Positions 53,325-62,687 of a stretch of 64,000 nt of DNA are shown here, piece by piece. Source of the stretch: Thaumasiovibrio occultus (GTDB taxonomy: Bacteria > Pseudomonadota > Gammaproteobacteria > Enterobacterales > Vibrionaceae); contig AP023053.1 of assembly GCA_019703815.1 (NCBI GenBank), positions 172,995-236,994 on the forward strand, written 5' to 3'. The notes beneath the pieces were generated by a model. That model was not told the origin of the DNA. It did no database searches and saw nothing but the letters and a program-made list of their open reading frames with translations. The first letter of the stretch is position 1, and each line of letters starts with the position of its first letter. The position numbers and the translations under genes are program-made.

Positions 53325-54509
53325 ATGGTTGCGGGCAAAGACAAGCAAGACAAGCAAGACAAAAAGGTCAATGTAAGCAAGCGAGGCACAAAAGCGCAAA
53401 AAGGCGCAAACGCACAACAAAGCGTAACAGAAGACAAAGTCACCAGAGTGCACAAAGGTGAACGGCAGCGCGAATCGAAAAAAGCGGGGACAACGATAGC
53501 AACAGACAACGGCAAGTTACCAATGCCGCCGTCGAGTTTGGCGCCGTTGCTTAGCGCCAATCGCCAAATGCCGCTTCGCTACCAGATAGTAAAAATTCCG
53601 CCGCACCACACTCTGTACCAACAAACCTGCGAGTGGCTGGCGGGTTTTGTGTTGGCGGCGGCGAGCCACCATGGCGGAATGGTGGCTGACGTCGATCCGG
53701 AGTACCTCCATCAGTACCGGGTTAATTTACGCAAAGCGCGCTCTGTCGTTAGCTTGTTAGACGGTGCATTTGATAAAACCGATACCGAGATTTTAAAGCG
53801 CCAATTGGCGGATCTGATGAAACTGTCAGGGCACTTGCGCGATCTTGATGTCTACCTGCTGGCCAAAACAGAGGTATTGGCGCAACTGCCCGTGTGCTTG
53901 CGTCAAAGTGGCGAGCGTCTGTTTTCCCATATTGCGCTGTTGCGCGAGCGCGAAAAGCAACGCGTGATGGCGCAACTAAGTCAAGAGGCGTTCGAGGAAG
54001 TGGTTGCGCCGCTGCTGAAAAATCTACAAAAAACACGGTGGCACCAAGGCAAAGCGGCGAAACACAATGCGATTGCGGTGGTGGCGACGCGTTTGATCCG
54101 TCAGATTGGGAAAACCCAGCGCATAGCGCAGGCGATTGACGCGCAAAGTAGCGTTGAGCAAGTGCATCAGCTGCGTATCGCTTGTAAAAAACTGCGTTAT
54201 TTAACCGAGTTGCTACTACCGAGCGCGAACAGCGTGGCGATGCGTCAGTTTGTCAAAGCCCTCAAGCAGATGACCGAGTCTCTAGGCGAATTTAATGATG
54301 GCTGCGTGCAGATGGCGTTCTTGCAACGCCAAGCAGAAGATACCGCGTTGGCCCCAACAATTGCGCTGGCCATCGGCGCGCTAATTCTCCGCGCAGAAGA
54401 GCGCCAGCATCACGCGCGAAGCCACGTCGAACAGCGAATTGACGCACTGCTTATCGCTTTATCTTCCTCCAAGTTACATGCTGAACTGCGTGTGTTGATG
54501 GGACAGTGA
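53325..54509 (+). CDS. CHAD-domain protein with a charged N-terminal tail
   Basis: Product of 394 residues. Residues 1-70 are a low-complexity K/D/Q-rich tail. Residues 95-390 form a CHAD domain, with paired helical bundles bearing HQYRVNLRKARSVVSL and VHQLRIACKKLRYLTELL, the conserved histidine and basic residues that bind polyphosphate. No CYTH domain is fused, unlike many CYTH-CHAD proteins. CHAD proteins localise to polyphosphate granules. The gene is monocistronic by appearance. Confidence 0.85.
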   Translation: MVAGKDKQDKQDKKVNVSKRGTKAQKGANAQQSVTEDKVTRVHKGERQRESKKAGTTIATDNGKLPMPPSSLAPLLSANRQMPLRYQIVKIPPHHTLYQQTCEWLAGFVLAAASHHGGMVADVDPEYLHQYRVNLRKARSVVSLLDGAFDKTDTEILKRQLADLMKLSGHLRDLDVYLLAKTEVLAQLPVCLRQSGERLFSHIALLREREKQRVMAQLSQEAFEEVVAPLLKNLQKTRWHQGKAAKHNAIAVVATRLIRQIGKTQRIAQAIDAQSSVEQVHQLRIACKKLRYLTELLLPSANSVAMRQFVKALKQMTESLGEFNDGCVQMAFLQRQAEDTALAPTIALAIGALILRAEERQHHARSHVEQRIDALLIALSSSKLHAELRVLMGQ

Positions 54510-54864
54510 ATACCGCGTATGTCGAGCCAGCGCCGCAGCATGTAGCTAAGGCGTTCATTGTTAATCGCTCGTGTATTTTGGTGAAAAAGCGGCGAATCTG
54601 GCGGTTGTCAGATAATTCCTACAGCGGAACGAAGATCACGTTTGTCAAAATATTGTCTGCCATTTATGCCGACATATTAGTCACTGCACAATGAAAACGT
54701 TTGGGATTTAACAAATGTGCCAGCATTGGTTTTCAATTTATCAAAACTGCGCGAGATATTTTAGCAACTGGCCATTGTTCTGAATAAGTGGTGGATTGAG
54801 CGTCAATTTTTCCTCTATTGAACAGTGAATGCTTATCTCTATGATGTGCCTCAGTAAGTGAGAC
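54510..54864. other. 355-base gap, nothing recognised
   Basis: A 62-codon frame overlapping the CHAD stop (54506-54694) is not credible as a gene. No clear promoter, terminator or repeat was seen. Confidence 0.4.
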
Positions 54865-55638
54865 GTGGGTAAACGTCATAGGTTGTTGAGGTGCGCTTTG
54901 TATAAAACACTTTATCAAAACGGTAAGAGTTATCTCGATATCGATAACCGGCTCATTGAGTTCGACTTTCTTTATCAAACCATTTGTCACCCGCAAACCA
55001 AGGCGCCGCGTTATTACGATGTGCAGCCTCAGTGGATCAAGTCGGATGGGGCTTATAGCCAAGCGATACGATTTGCTGATGATGACGAGACGCTGACCAA
55101 GGCACTTGCTGTTCTTTTATTGCAAACCGCCAATAAGCAAACGCTAGACTTACCAGTCATTGTGAAAGCGAGTTTTCGTTGCCTTTCTGACTCTTTGTTT
55201 ATCGATACCTTGTTGCAGTTTCGCTCGGTACGCTTTGTCCTTGAATTGACCGATGTGGATATCGAGCTGCTGGACACCACGCTGCTTGAGAACATACAGC
55301 GTATTAAAGCGAGCGTTATTGAGCTTTGGCTGGGCGAGTATCAAGAGACGAACGCAGCGGCCAATTTGTCGTTAGGGGTGATCGCTTGGGATCGGATCAA
55401 GATCAGTTGTGCCTTTATCCACCAACATTTAGCTAAACCAGAGCGCCTGCTTTCGCTGGCATTTGTGCTGTCACCGTTTACTCAATATGGCTTGGTGTTT
55501 GAAGGGGTAGAGTGCGAGCAAGAAGCGTCGTTGGTGCATCAAACGCAATCTTTGGCGAAAGGGTTTTACTTTGGTTATCCCCAATCGTTGCTTCAAAGGG
55601 CAGAAAACGAGAAAAACTCGTATGAAAACGCTATTTAA
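54865..55638 (+). CDS. Degenerate EAL-domain protein (YdiV-like, non-catalytic)
   Basis: Product of up to 257 residues; the true start may be GTG at 54865 or TTG at 54898 (AGGTG before it). It follows the order of an EAL domain but has lost its catalytic residues. RYYDVQPQWI replaces the EALLRW region, FVLELTDVDIELL keeps the LEITE strand, LWLGEYQETNAAANLSLG replaces DDFGTGYSS, and LVFEGVECEQEASLVHQ keeps the VAEGVE strand. No phosphodiesterase activity is expected. YdiV, a similar dead EAL protein, binds a partner regulator. The AraC gene overlaps its 3' end by 17 bases. Confidence 0.82.
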   Translation: MGKRHRLLRCALYKTLYQNGKSYLDIDNRLIEFDFLYQTICHPQTKAPRYYDVQPQWIKSDGAYSQAIRFADDDETLTKALAVLLLQTANKQTLDLPVIVKASFRCLSDSLFIDTLLQFRSVRFVLELTDVDIELLDTTLLENIQRIKASVIELWLGEYQETNAAANLSLGVIAWDRIKISCAFIHQHLAKPERLLSLAFVLSPFTQYGLVFEGVECEQEASLVHQTQSLAKGFYFGYPQSLLQRAENEKNSYENAI

Positions 55639-56353
55639 AACTCGAACACGGCACATAGCAGGGCTCGTACCGCTCACTGTTGAGTGGCACTGCAAGCGCA
55701 ACCATCTCATTACTTCAAACGGATTGGGGGCGATGTCCTATCAAGGTCATTTGCAGTTTTTTGAGGCGGGTGAGTCCATTTTCATTCCCAAGAACACGTC
55801 GGTGTACGTGGCTATTTATCCGCAGCGTCAACAGCCGATAGCTCTCACGGTGCATAAGTTTTCAGGGAAAAACATTGAGGTGACGGCCGAGCATGCCCAA
55901 CTCATGCGAGCGCATTGGGAAGTGAAAAAAGCGCAATTGCCGAGCCAATCTTTGGTCTTACAAGCACTGAAAGCCAACTTGGTTGAGCGACTTGAGCAAG
56001 ATGAAAGCCAGACTCAAATGACGGCTAAGCGCAAGATAGGTCAGTTGTTGCACAAGGATTTGACGTACCGCTGGACCATCAATGAGGTGTGTGGTCACTT
56101 GTCGATGTCAAAATCGACCTTGTACCGCACCCTAAAAGAAGAAGACATTACTTTTTCCGATCTGCTGACTAATGAGCGGCTTGAAGCGGCGCGGCGTCTA
56201 GTCGCAAAAACGGGGTACCCCTTTAAACAGATCTCTGATCAATGCGGTTTTTGTAGCTTGTCGTATTTCGGCAAGAAGTTTCGTCGCCAGTTTGGCATTA
56301 CGCCGTCAGCCTATCGGCAAAATGTACGTAAAGCAGCTCGAGTAGCCATTTAG
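55622..56353 (+). CDS. AraC-family regulator overlapping the EAL-like gene
   Basis: Product of 243 residues. The C-terminal third has the double helix-turn-helix: WTINEVCGHLSMSKSTLYRT and FKQISDQCGFCSLSYFGKKF followed by RRQFGITPSAYRQ. The N-terminal part is a sensor domain not matching sugar-type AraC; it resembles virulence and stress regulators of the UreR/AdiY/ToxT build. Overlap by 17 bases with the degenerate EAL gene suggests the two are translated together and may interact. Confidence 0.85.
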   Translation: MKTLFKTRTRHIAGLVPLTVEWHCKRNHLITSNGLGAMSYQGHLQFFEAGESIFIPKNTSVYVAIYPQRQQPIALTVHKFSGKNIEVTAEHAQLMRAHWEVKKAQLPSQSLVLQALKANLVERLEQDESQTQMTAKRKIGQLLHKDLTYRWTINEVCGHLSMSKSTLYRTLKEEDITFSDLLTNERLEAARRLVAKTGYPFKQISDQCGFCSLSYFGKKFRRQFGITPSAYRQNVRKAARVAI

Positions 56354-56558
56354 GCGGTGTTTAAGTCAATGGGTAGGGCGTTTTACTGTGATGAGGGCAC
56401 TGAGCAAGCATTTTATGAAATGCTGTTTGCTAAAGATGTGAAGACTCAATAGTTTCTGTTGCAGACAATGTGAGAAAATTGAGAGCGTGGTTCAATATCG
56501 CTTTTCTTACGCGATGTTGCCCCCTTTCAATGGATTTTGGTTGTTTATCGAGTAGTAG

Positions 56559-58784
56559 ATGAAAGCGATAACAAAATTATTTGTGCTTAGCGTGCTCAGT
56601 GTCTTCTCCATTGCAGGAGGAGCCTTGGCTTCAAGTTCAGCGTTACCCGTGACAGAGGTGACGATAGTGCAAGGCTACGACAAAAACACGATCCACTTAC
56701 TGTTTGGTCTCGCGTCCGTGTTGCTTGGGGTGATCACTGCTATCAGTTTGACTCGAAAACAAAAGTTGAGCCTTGCCATGACGCAACTTCGCCATGAGCA
56801 CAGTAATTCGAGTGAGCAGCTCACCATTCTTAAGTCGATTTTGAACCGCTTTCCCGGGATGGTGGTGATTTTAGATCACCAAGCCGAGCACTTTATCTCC
56901 AACGATGAATTTAAGCAGTGCTTTAAATGCTGTGCCGACAACCAATGTCGCGAAAAAGGCGTGGCGTGCGATTTTCTTGAAGGGATCAAGAATACCAACA
57001 CGGACATTGTGTCGAAGCGTTTTTGTATCGAGAAAGACGCTTGTGTGATTAACGGCAAGTATTACCAAATTTACAAAGAAAACGTCGCCAACCCCGATGA
57101 TGACAACGGCTATACCATTGTGGTTTTCCAAGACATCACTACCTTAAAGCGCAAAGAAGGGGAAATTGATGCGGCGCGAATTGAGGCGCTGAATGCGCTT
57201 AAAGCGCGAGAGACTTTCTTGGCGATGATCAGCCATGAGCTGCGTACGCCGCTTGCGGCGATCATGGGGTTGCTCGAACTGTTGAGCCCAGAGATCAAAA
57301 AGCCAGAGAACAAAGAGCTGTTTAGCAGTGCGCAGCAATCGGCCAATCGGCTGAACCTGCTCGTCAACGATATCTTGGATTTTTCCAAGATTGAGGCGAA
57401 GCAGATGCAACTGGATATCACCACCGGCAATATTTTTACCGAATTAAGTACCCAACTGCGCCCGTTTGAAGCGTTAGCTATTAATAAGAATATCGATTTA
57501 AGTGTAAAATGGCAGCCGACCCCTTATGCGACGGCTGACTTCGATTGGCTGCGCTTGAGCCAGATTGTGAGCAATGTGCTGAACAACGCCATTAAGTTCA
57601 CCTCTCAAGGCGCAGTCGTGGTGACGATTGAACAAACTGCCGATCAATTGATGATTGGCGTGAAAGATACCGGCTGCGGCATGACGCCAGAGCAACTTGA
57701 GCATATGTTTACCCCGTTTTCTCAGGGTGATCGCAGCATTTCGCGTAAGTTTGGCGGCACTGGGCTGGGAATGTCGATCGTGAAGAATCTGGTCGCCATG
57801 ATGGGCGGAGAGATCCACGTTGAGAGCCAAGTCAATTTGGGCACGGCGGTAAAAATAACGATCCCTTGTCAGTTTGAATTGCTGCAATTGCCTTTAGAAG
57901 GGCGCTATTGTGCCGATAACCCTATTGCGGCGTTGTGGGTGCAGAGCTGGGGATTGACGCTCGCCGAGCCGGAAAATGAAGGCGTTGTTGCGCTTAGCAG
58001 CCATGAACGTAATGTCTACCCTGATGGATTGCTTAAGCAGATCCACCGACATATTGATAGTGAAGACACCGTATTGGTCGCGCCGACTGCGCTGTATTCG
58101 GCGCTGATTTTGGTGGCCGATGACGACCCCATCAACCGTTTATTGTTTAAAAAGCAGCTCACTAAGCTGGGCGTGAACTGCCAATGTGTTGAAGACGGGG
58201 TGAAGGCTTACGAGTATCTGGATCAGCACTATACCGAGGTGGATTTGGTGATCACCGATTGCCATATGCCAAATCTCAATGGCTATGATTTGACGGAGAA
58301 AATCCGCGCCAACCCACTACTGAGAAACATTCCAGTGATTGGTTGTACCGCTGAAGACTCGCGGATTGCCGCGGAAAGAGCGATCAGCGTGGGCATGGAT
58401 GACATGATCTACAAGCCTTACACCTTAGAAGTACTGACCGCCGCTCTGGCACAATATTGCCAAGTTGGCTCGCCGCCGCCGATGCAATCGCAACCGACGT
58501 GGCTGGAGAATTTTGAGCTCGACGAGCAGATTGAACTCGCTACCGTGCTAAAAGAGTCGCTGGTGGACGAGCAACGTTTGCTAGAGCAAGATCCACATCA
58601 ATTGAAAGTCGTGGCGCACCGCATTAAAGGCAGCGCTCTGATATTAGGTGTGGAATCATTGGCTGATATCGCTAAACGTTGCGAGTCAGCGTCCCCTGAA
58701 GATCATGCGCTTGCCGTGGCGCGTCTTTTGGAAGAAATCGACAGTGTCAGCAAAGACATTGCGCTGTGGTTAGAGCAAGTTTAA
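56559..58784 (+). CDS. Hybrid sensor kinase with cysteine-rich PAS domain (HisKA-HATPase-REC-Hpt)
   Basis: Product of 741 residues. Signal sequence, then one membrane helix (LLFGLASVLLGVITAISL). A PAS-like domain at about 90-200 holds Cys121, Cys124, Cys125, Cys130, Cys137, Cys156 and Cys162. Next come HisKA with His226 in SHELRTPLAAI, HATPase with VLNNAIKF, DTGCGM and FGGTGLGMSI, a receiver with Asp567 in VITDCHMPNL, and an Hpt with His687 in AHRIKGSA. The cysteine set suggests a metal, iron-sulphur or disulphide sensor in the cytoplasm. It lies 28 bases before a VieB-like gene, its likely partner. Confidence 0.9.
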   Translation: MKAITKLFVLSVLSVFSIAGGALASSSALPVTEVTIVQGYDKNTIHLLFGLASVLLGVITAISLTRKQKLSLAMTQLRHEHSNSSEQLTILKSILNRFPGMVVILDHQAEHFISNDEFKQCFKCCADNQCREKGVACDFLEGIKNTNTDIVSKRFCIEKDACVINGKYYQIYKENVANPDDDNGYTIVVFQDITTLKRKEGEIDAARIEALNALKARETFLAMISHELRTPLAAIMGLLELLSPEIKKPENKELFSSAQQSANRLNLLVNDILDFSKIEAKQMQLDITTGNIFTELSTQLRPFEALAINKNIDLSVKWQPTPYATADFDWLRLSQIVSNVLNNAIKFTSQGAVVVTIEQTADQLMIGVKDTGCGMTPEQLEHMFTPFSQGDRSISRKFGGTGLGMSIVKNLVAMMGGEIHVESQVNLGTAVKITIPCQFELLQLPLEGRYCADNPIAALWVQSWGLTLAEPENEGVVALSSHERNVYPDGLLKQIHRHIDSEDTVLVAPTALYSALILVADDDPINRLLFKKQLTKLGVNCQCVEDGVKAYEYLDQHYTEVDLVITDCHMPNLNGYDLTEKIRANPLLRNIPVIGCTAEDSRIAAERAISVGMDDMIYKPYTLEVLTAALAQYCQVGSPPPMQSQPTWLENFELDEQIELATVLKESLVDEQRLLEQDPHQLKVVAHRIKGSALILGVESLADIAKRCESASPEDHALAVARLLEEIDSVSKDIALWLEQV

Positions 58785-58811
58785 CGATTAGAAGTTTGTT
58801 GTTGGAACGCT

Positions 58812-60455
58812 ATGTTTGAAGTTTTTGAAGATATTTCGGTACTCGTTGTTGATGATGCGCCGCCAATTTTGTCGGTCGTCAAAATCATGCTCGCTAAAGC
58901 GGGCGTAAAAGAGCGAAATATCGTCCTCACTAAATCGGCGAAGCTGGCCTTGGCCGCGACGACCGATCGCCGTTTTGATGTGATCATTGCTGACTTCAAT
59001 TTAGGAGAAGGGCTTAATGGTAAGCAGTTCTACGAGGAGCTGATCCATTATGGCTACCTTAATGATGACGCTGTGTTTATGCTGGTCAGTGGTGATCGCA
59101 GCGCGGCGACCATTCGCCCTATCATCGAGCTACGTCCGGATGAATATCTGTTAAAGCCTTTCACTGCTATCGACTTGAAACAACGCATTCTTAAAGCGAT
59201 CAACCGCAAGCGTGTTCTTGCACCACTGTGCAAAGCGGACCGTGAGCTGGAAGCGGAATATGGCCTTAAGCTGTGTGATGAAATTCAGCCGTTTAATCGT
59301 GAGTACTTCTTCGAAATCGAGCAGTTCAGAACCACGTTTTTATCCATGCTATCGATGCACGATGAAGCGAAGAAATCGTTTGAGATGATCTTGGATAAAA
59401 AGCAGTTTGACTGGGCCAAATTGGGCTTGGCGAACTCGCTGACGTATCTGGGCGATCATGGCCAAGCCGATGAGATCATCAATGGGCTATTGAACACCAT
59501 CCCGAATAGCACCTGTGTGCAAACGGAAGCGGCAAAAATCAACCTGATCCGCCACAAAATTCCAACCGCGATCTCGCACTTGTCGGTGGCCAGTAAGCTG
59601 ACGCCGGGGAATTCAGAGCGTGAGTTAGTAATCGCTAACTTGTGCTTGTCGGTGGAAGACTACACCCAAGCGCTGCACCACTACCGTTTGTACATTGAGA
59701 TCAACAAGCAGACGTTTCGAAACAACATGTTCTCGAAAATCAACTTGATCCGTAGCATGTTGTATTTCTATAGCGCCGATCCGAGTGACGATAAGTTACT
59801 GGAAGAGATTGTCAGCAATGTGACTAGCTTGGAAGAGCACAGCGACGGCAAAAACTTTGACGAAGAAACGTTGATTTTGGCGCATCTGAGCTTGATCAAG
59901 AAAGACTATCGCACCGCGATGTCGATCTTAAAAGAAGTGTATGCGGCTAAATCGCTGCGCCACTTTTACGATTTGTACCATTTTGCGTGGCTGTTGAACT
60001 TTGTGGGGATGGAAGAGGAGTTTAAATACGCGATTGAAGCGTGTTTGGAATCACTCCGAATTGAGCGCAGTCAGCTGTTGATGACCAGTAAAATCGCGAT
60101 GGCCAAAGAGCTAAAGCAGCGCAACTCGAAGAAAAAAGCCTGGATCAGCCAGCAATACGAAGTGATCAAGAACAAAAACGAGAGCCCAAGAGTGGTGCTG
60201 GAAACCTGCATCATGATTAACAAGAGCTTCCCGTTGGTGAAAATCATCTGTGTCCAGATCATCGCGTTGTTGACCAAAACCTGGCCTGACAAGATGGGCG
60301 GCCGTCAGGTATTAGCGCTGATTGAACGTTGTGATACCGTTATTCGCCAGTTGTACTCTGAGCAAGAGTTAAAAGAGCTTAAGTACCAAGCGTATTACGA
60401 TTACTCGGTCACCAAAGCGAAGCGCAGCGTGATGGCAGCCATGAACGCGCAGTAG
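58812..60455 (+). CDS. VieB-like response regulator with TPR output
   Basis: Product of 547 residues. An N-terminal receiver has acidic VVDDAPPI, phospho-acceptor Asp61 in IIADFNLGEG and Lys115 in EYLLKPF; Ser stands in the usual Thr/Ser switch position (LVSGD). The remainder is TPR-like helical repeats (LGLANSLTYLGDHGQADEII, LCLSVEDYTQALHHYRLYIE) with no DNA-binding or enzymatic domain. Length and order match V. cholerae VieB (554 residues), which inhibits the kinase VieS. Here it probably modulates the adjacent hybrid kinase. Confidence 0.87.
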   Translation: MFEVFEDISVLVVDDAPPILSVVKIMLAKAGVKERNIVLTKSAKLALAATTDRRFDVIIADFNLGEGLNGKQFYEELIHYGYLNDDAVFMLVSGDRSAATIRPIIELRPDEYLLKPFTAIDLKQRILKAINRKRVLAPLCKADRELEAEYGLKLCDEIQPFNREYFFEIEQFRTTFLSMLSMHDEAKKSFEMILDKKQFDWAKLGLANSLTYLGDHGQADEIINGLLNTIPNSTCVQTEAAKINLIRHKIPTAISHLSVASKLTPGNSERELVIANLCLSVEDYTQALHHYRLYIEINKQTFRNNMFSKINLIRSMLYFYSADPSDDKLLEEIVSNVTSLEEHSDGKNFDEETLILAHLSLIKKDYRTAMSILKEVYAAKSLRHFYDLYHFAWLLNFVGMEEEFKYAIEACLESLRIERSQLLMTSKIAMAKELKQRNSKKKAWISQQYEVIKNKNESPRVVLETCIMINKSFPLVKIICVQIIALLTKTWPDKMGGRQVLALIERCDTVIRQLYSEQELKELKYQAYYDYSVTKAKRSVMAAMNAQ

Positions 60456-60480
60456 ATCTGACGAGCTCGCAACGCGTTCG

Positions 60481-60526
60481 CAAGCCCTGTCAATGTCACT
60501 TATTTAGAGTGAATTGACAGGGCTTG
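60481..60526 (+). terminator. Long hairpin terminator after the VieB-like gene
   Basis: CAAGCCCTGTCAAT pairs with TTGACAGGGCTTG, with TCACT/AGTGA pairing in the loop, giving about 19 paired bases. TTGCTTTT follows on the plus strand. The right arm lies inside the end of the converging DedA-like coding sequence. Confidence 0.75.
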
Positions 60527-61169
60527 TTGCTTTTATGCGCTTGAACAACCACCAGCTAAGCCAAAAGAACGCGGTGAGAAAGATCATGGTGTAAATCGCA
60601 GGCTGCGGGTTTTCCACCGAGCTAATGGATCCTGCATAGGCCGCGATAAAACAATACGGCAGATTCACCGCACTCCATGCCAATAAAAAAGTGCTGAGTT
60701 TCATTCGGCTGACACCCGATAAGCAGGCGGTCACTTCCGGCAGGATCGGCGCGGCCCGCGACAGCAAAATCATCAATACCCCATAACGGCCAAATTCTTG
60801 CTTTAAGCGATCTCTTTCCTTTGCATTATTAACTATGGTTGCGACCAGTTTATCGCCGTAGCGCAGGCTTAGGCCGTAGCCGGCGATTCCGGCCAGTAGC
60901 GTGCCGGTAAAGGCGGCAAAACCGCCGATAAGCGCTCCCGCAAAATAGCCGCCCAAGATCATGATCGACAGCGTCGGCATGGCGATGAACAGATCCAAAA
61001 ACAGCAGTCCGATAACCCCAATGATCAGTATGGCGATATGCAGTGATTGCGCCTGCGTTAGCCACGACTCAAGTTGCTCAATAGACAACCAGCCTAAAGT
61101 GGTGAGCGCCACAAACGTTGAGAGAAAAAACAGAACCAGTACGCCTGCCAGTTTTAATAGCGGTGCCAT
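60504..61169 (-). CDS. TVP38/TMEM64 (VTT/DedA-superfamily) membrane protein
   Basis: Product of 221 residues with about six hydrophobic segments. The VTT-domain core is visible: GGYFAGALIGGFAAFTGTLL, then GRYGVLMILLSRAAPILPEV (a DedA/VTT R-x-x-P signature) and FLLAWSAVNLPYCFIAAYAG. Members act in lipid scrambling or uptake; the substrate here is unknown. AAGGAG lies before ATG at 61169. Its C-terminal codons overlap the terminator hairpin of the converging gene. Confidence 0.85.
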   Translation of the reverse strand: MAPLLKLAGVLVLFFLSTFVALTTLGWLSIEQLESWLTQAQSLHIAILIIGVIGLLFLDLFIAMPTLSIMILGGYFAGALIGGFAAFTGTLLAGIAGYGLSLRYGDKLVATIVNNAKERDRLKQEFGRYGVLMILLSRAAPILPEVTACLSGVSRMKLSTFLLAWSAVNLPYCFIAAYAGSISSVENPQPAIYTMIFLTAFFWLSWWLFKRIKATSPVNSL

Positions 61170-61182
61170 AGAGACTCCTTTT

Positions 61183-61213
61183 TGAATGAATGATTGAATG
61201 ATTGAATGATTGA
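61183..61213. repeat. 8-bp tandem repeat upstream of the DedA-like gene
   Basis: Three perfect copies of TGAATGAT (61187-61210) with partial copies on both sides, between the SDR stop and the DedA-like start. Slippage would alter the spacing of the promoter or leader of the DedA-like gene. Confidence 0.85.
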
Positions 61214-61239
61214 CTGGTTGGAAATGCGCCGATACGCGT

Positions 61240-61971
61240 TTAAGTGTTTTTCAGCAGTTTTTTGGCGAGAAAAGGCGCGGTGGCCAGCAACACACGCAGC
61301 AGGCGAGTTGCACCGATATCAAAATCAGAGTGGCGCTGTGTTATGCCCTCGATGATCTTGGTTGCCGCTAATGAGGCCGACATCTTGTGTTTGCCGCGAC
61401 CTGTGGTCATGGTGGTATCAACCAACGGCAAAAAAGCTTGTTGTACGCAAACACTGGAGCCTTCAAGTTGGTAGCGCAGGCTTTGCGATAGCAGATTAAG
61501 CCCGCCTTTAGTGGCGCAATACACCGCCGACGAAGCTTTAGGGGTTAAACCCAGTGCCGAGTTAATGTTAACGATACGTCCCTGTGAAGCGGCTTGAAGG
61601 GCAGGAAGCAACCCCGAGATCAACATGCACACAGAGGTAAAATTGGTGCTGATCTCTTTCTCTACCGTCGTGATATCAAAGGTGTTATCAATAAACTTGG
61701 GCGTGAACTGCAAGGCGGCATTATTGATCAGCACATCGACCCGACCGTGCGTTTGGGCAAGCTTTTGCGCCAGTGAATAGGTGGCAGAGGCTTGGGCTAA
61801 ATCGATCTGATAGGTAGTGATTGCAGGCCAAAGCGCACTGAGCTCAGTGAGTTTGTTGTTGTCTCGGCCAAGCACGATCAGGTGATTGTGGTCGGCAAGT
61901 TGTTCAACCAGTTGTCGCCCGACGCCGGATGTCCCGCCGGTCAATACGATGGTTTTGTTGGTCAGTTCCAT
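61240..61971 (-). CDS. Short-chain dehydrogenase/reductase, DltE-like
   Basis: Product of 243 residues. Cofactor motif TGGTSGVGRQL at the N-terminus, NNAALQ, and the catalytic serine and YxxxK in NINSALGLTPKASSAVYCATKGGL. This is a classical SDR of the DltE/YciK build, with NADP(H) suggested by R and D after the second strand (LGRDNNKL). The substrate is unknown. It lies upstream of the DedA-like gene on the same strand with 70 bases between, so the two may form an operon. Confidence 0.9.
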   Translation of the reverse strand: MELTNKTIVLTGGTSGVGRQLVEQLADHNHLIVLGRDNNKLTELSALWPAITTYQIDLAQASATYSLAQKLAQTHGRVDVLINNAALQFTPKFIDNTFDITTVEKEISTNFTSVCMLISGLLPALQAASQGRIVNINSALGLTPKASSAVYCATKGGLNLLSQSLRYQLEGSSVCVQQAFLPLVDTTMTTGRGKHKMSASLAATKIIEGITQRHSDFDIGATRLLRVLLATAPFLAKKLLKNT

Positions 61972-62057
61972 ATTGGCTCCTCGTCGTGTGAGAAGCCACC
62001 TTAGCGTGGCTGAAACGGCAACACTTTAACAAGGGATAAAACCACCGATTTTCTGAT

Positions 62058-62687
62058 TTAGCTCGATTGGCGTTGATAGCGGTTTTGCATCCCTAATTTG
62101 GCGCGGATCCGCGACAGTGACACTTCGGTAATGCCAAGATAAGAGGCGATATGATAGTTGGGAAGGTGGTTGAGAAGTTGCGGGTGTGTTTGCCCAAATT
62201 CAAGATATAGCTCGGTTGGCGACAACAGTAATAAATCAGCTTCGCGCTTTTCTTTTTTTAATGCGAGAGCGGTGATCATTTTCACATAGGCATTACGCCA
62301 GCCGGCTGACTCATTGGCTAATTGCTGCATGGCCTTGGCAGAAATTTCAAAACACACCGTGTTACCCAGTGCCTCACAGCTAAAGCGAGCCGGTAAGTCG
62401 GCTGCGAACGAGGAGAGACAAGCGGAAATATCGCCGGTTTGTAAGAAGGATTTATTGCGTCTTGTACCCTGAGGGGTGAGGTAGAAATTGCACAATAGGC
62501 CTTCACACACAATGCGGACGCGATCGTCAATCTCACCGGCATGGAACACCGACTGACCTTTTTCGTAGCGAGCCAGTTGGCCTTGTCGGCTAAAACGCTG
62601 CCAGTCATCTGTTGATAGGCCGAAGTATTGGCTGAACCTAGCTTCTAGGCTGTTGAGTAAATGTATGTCTTCATTGTTCACCGCCAT
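62058..62687 (-). CDS. Crp/Fnr-family transcriptional regulator
   Basis: Product of 209 residues. A cyclic-nucleotide-binding fold (YEKGQSVFHAGEIDDRVRIV, then VCEGLLCNFYL) leads to a long helix and a C-terminal winged helix-turn-helix (NYHIASYLGITEVSLSRIRA). There is no Fnr-type cysteine cluster at the N-terminus, and the cAMP contact motif of Crp is not conserved, so the ligand is unknown. It is divergent from a candidate sRNA whose promoter is about 205 bases away. Confidence 0.88.
   Translation of the reverse strand: MAVNNEDIHLLNSLEARFSQYFGLSTDDWQRFSRQGQLARYEKGQSVFHAGEIDDRVRIVCEGLLCNFYLTPQGTRRNKSFLQTGDISACLSSFAADLPARFSCEALGNTVCFEISAKAMQQLANESAGWRNAYVKMITALALKKEKREADLLLLSPTELYLEFGQTHPQLLNHLPNYHIASYLGITEVSLSRIRAKLGMQNRYQRQSS

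Noticed and set aside
54506-54694. 62-codon frame starting inside the CHAD stop codon
   Set aside because: No ribosome site, no recognisable sequence and an unlikely composition.
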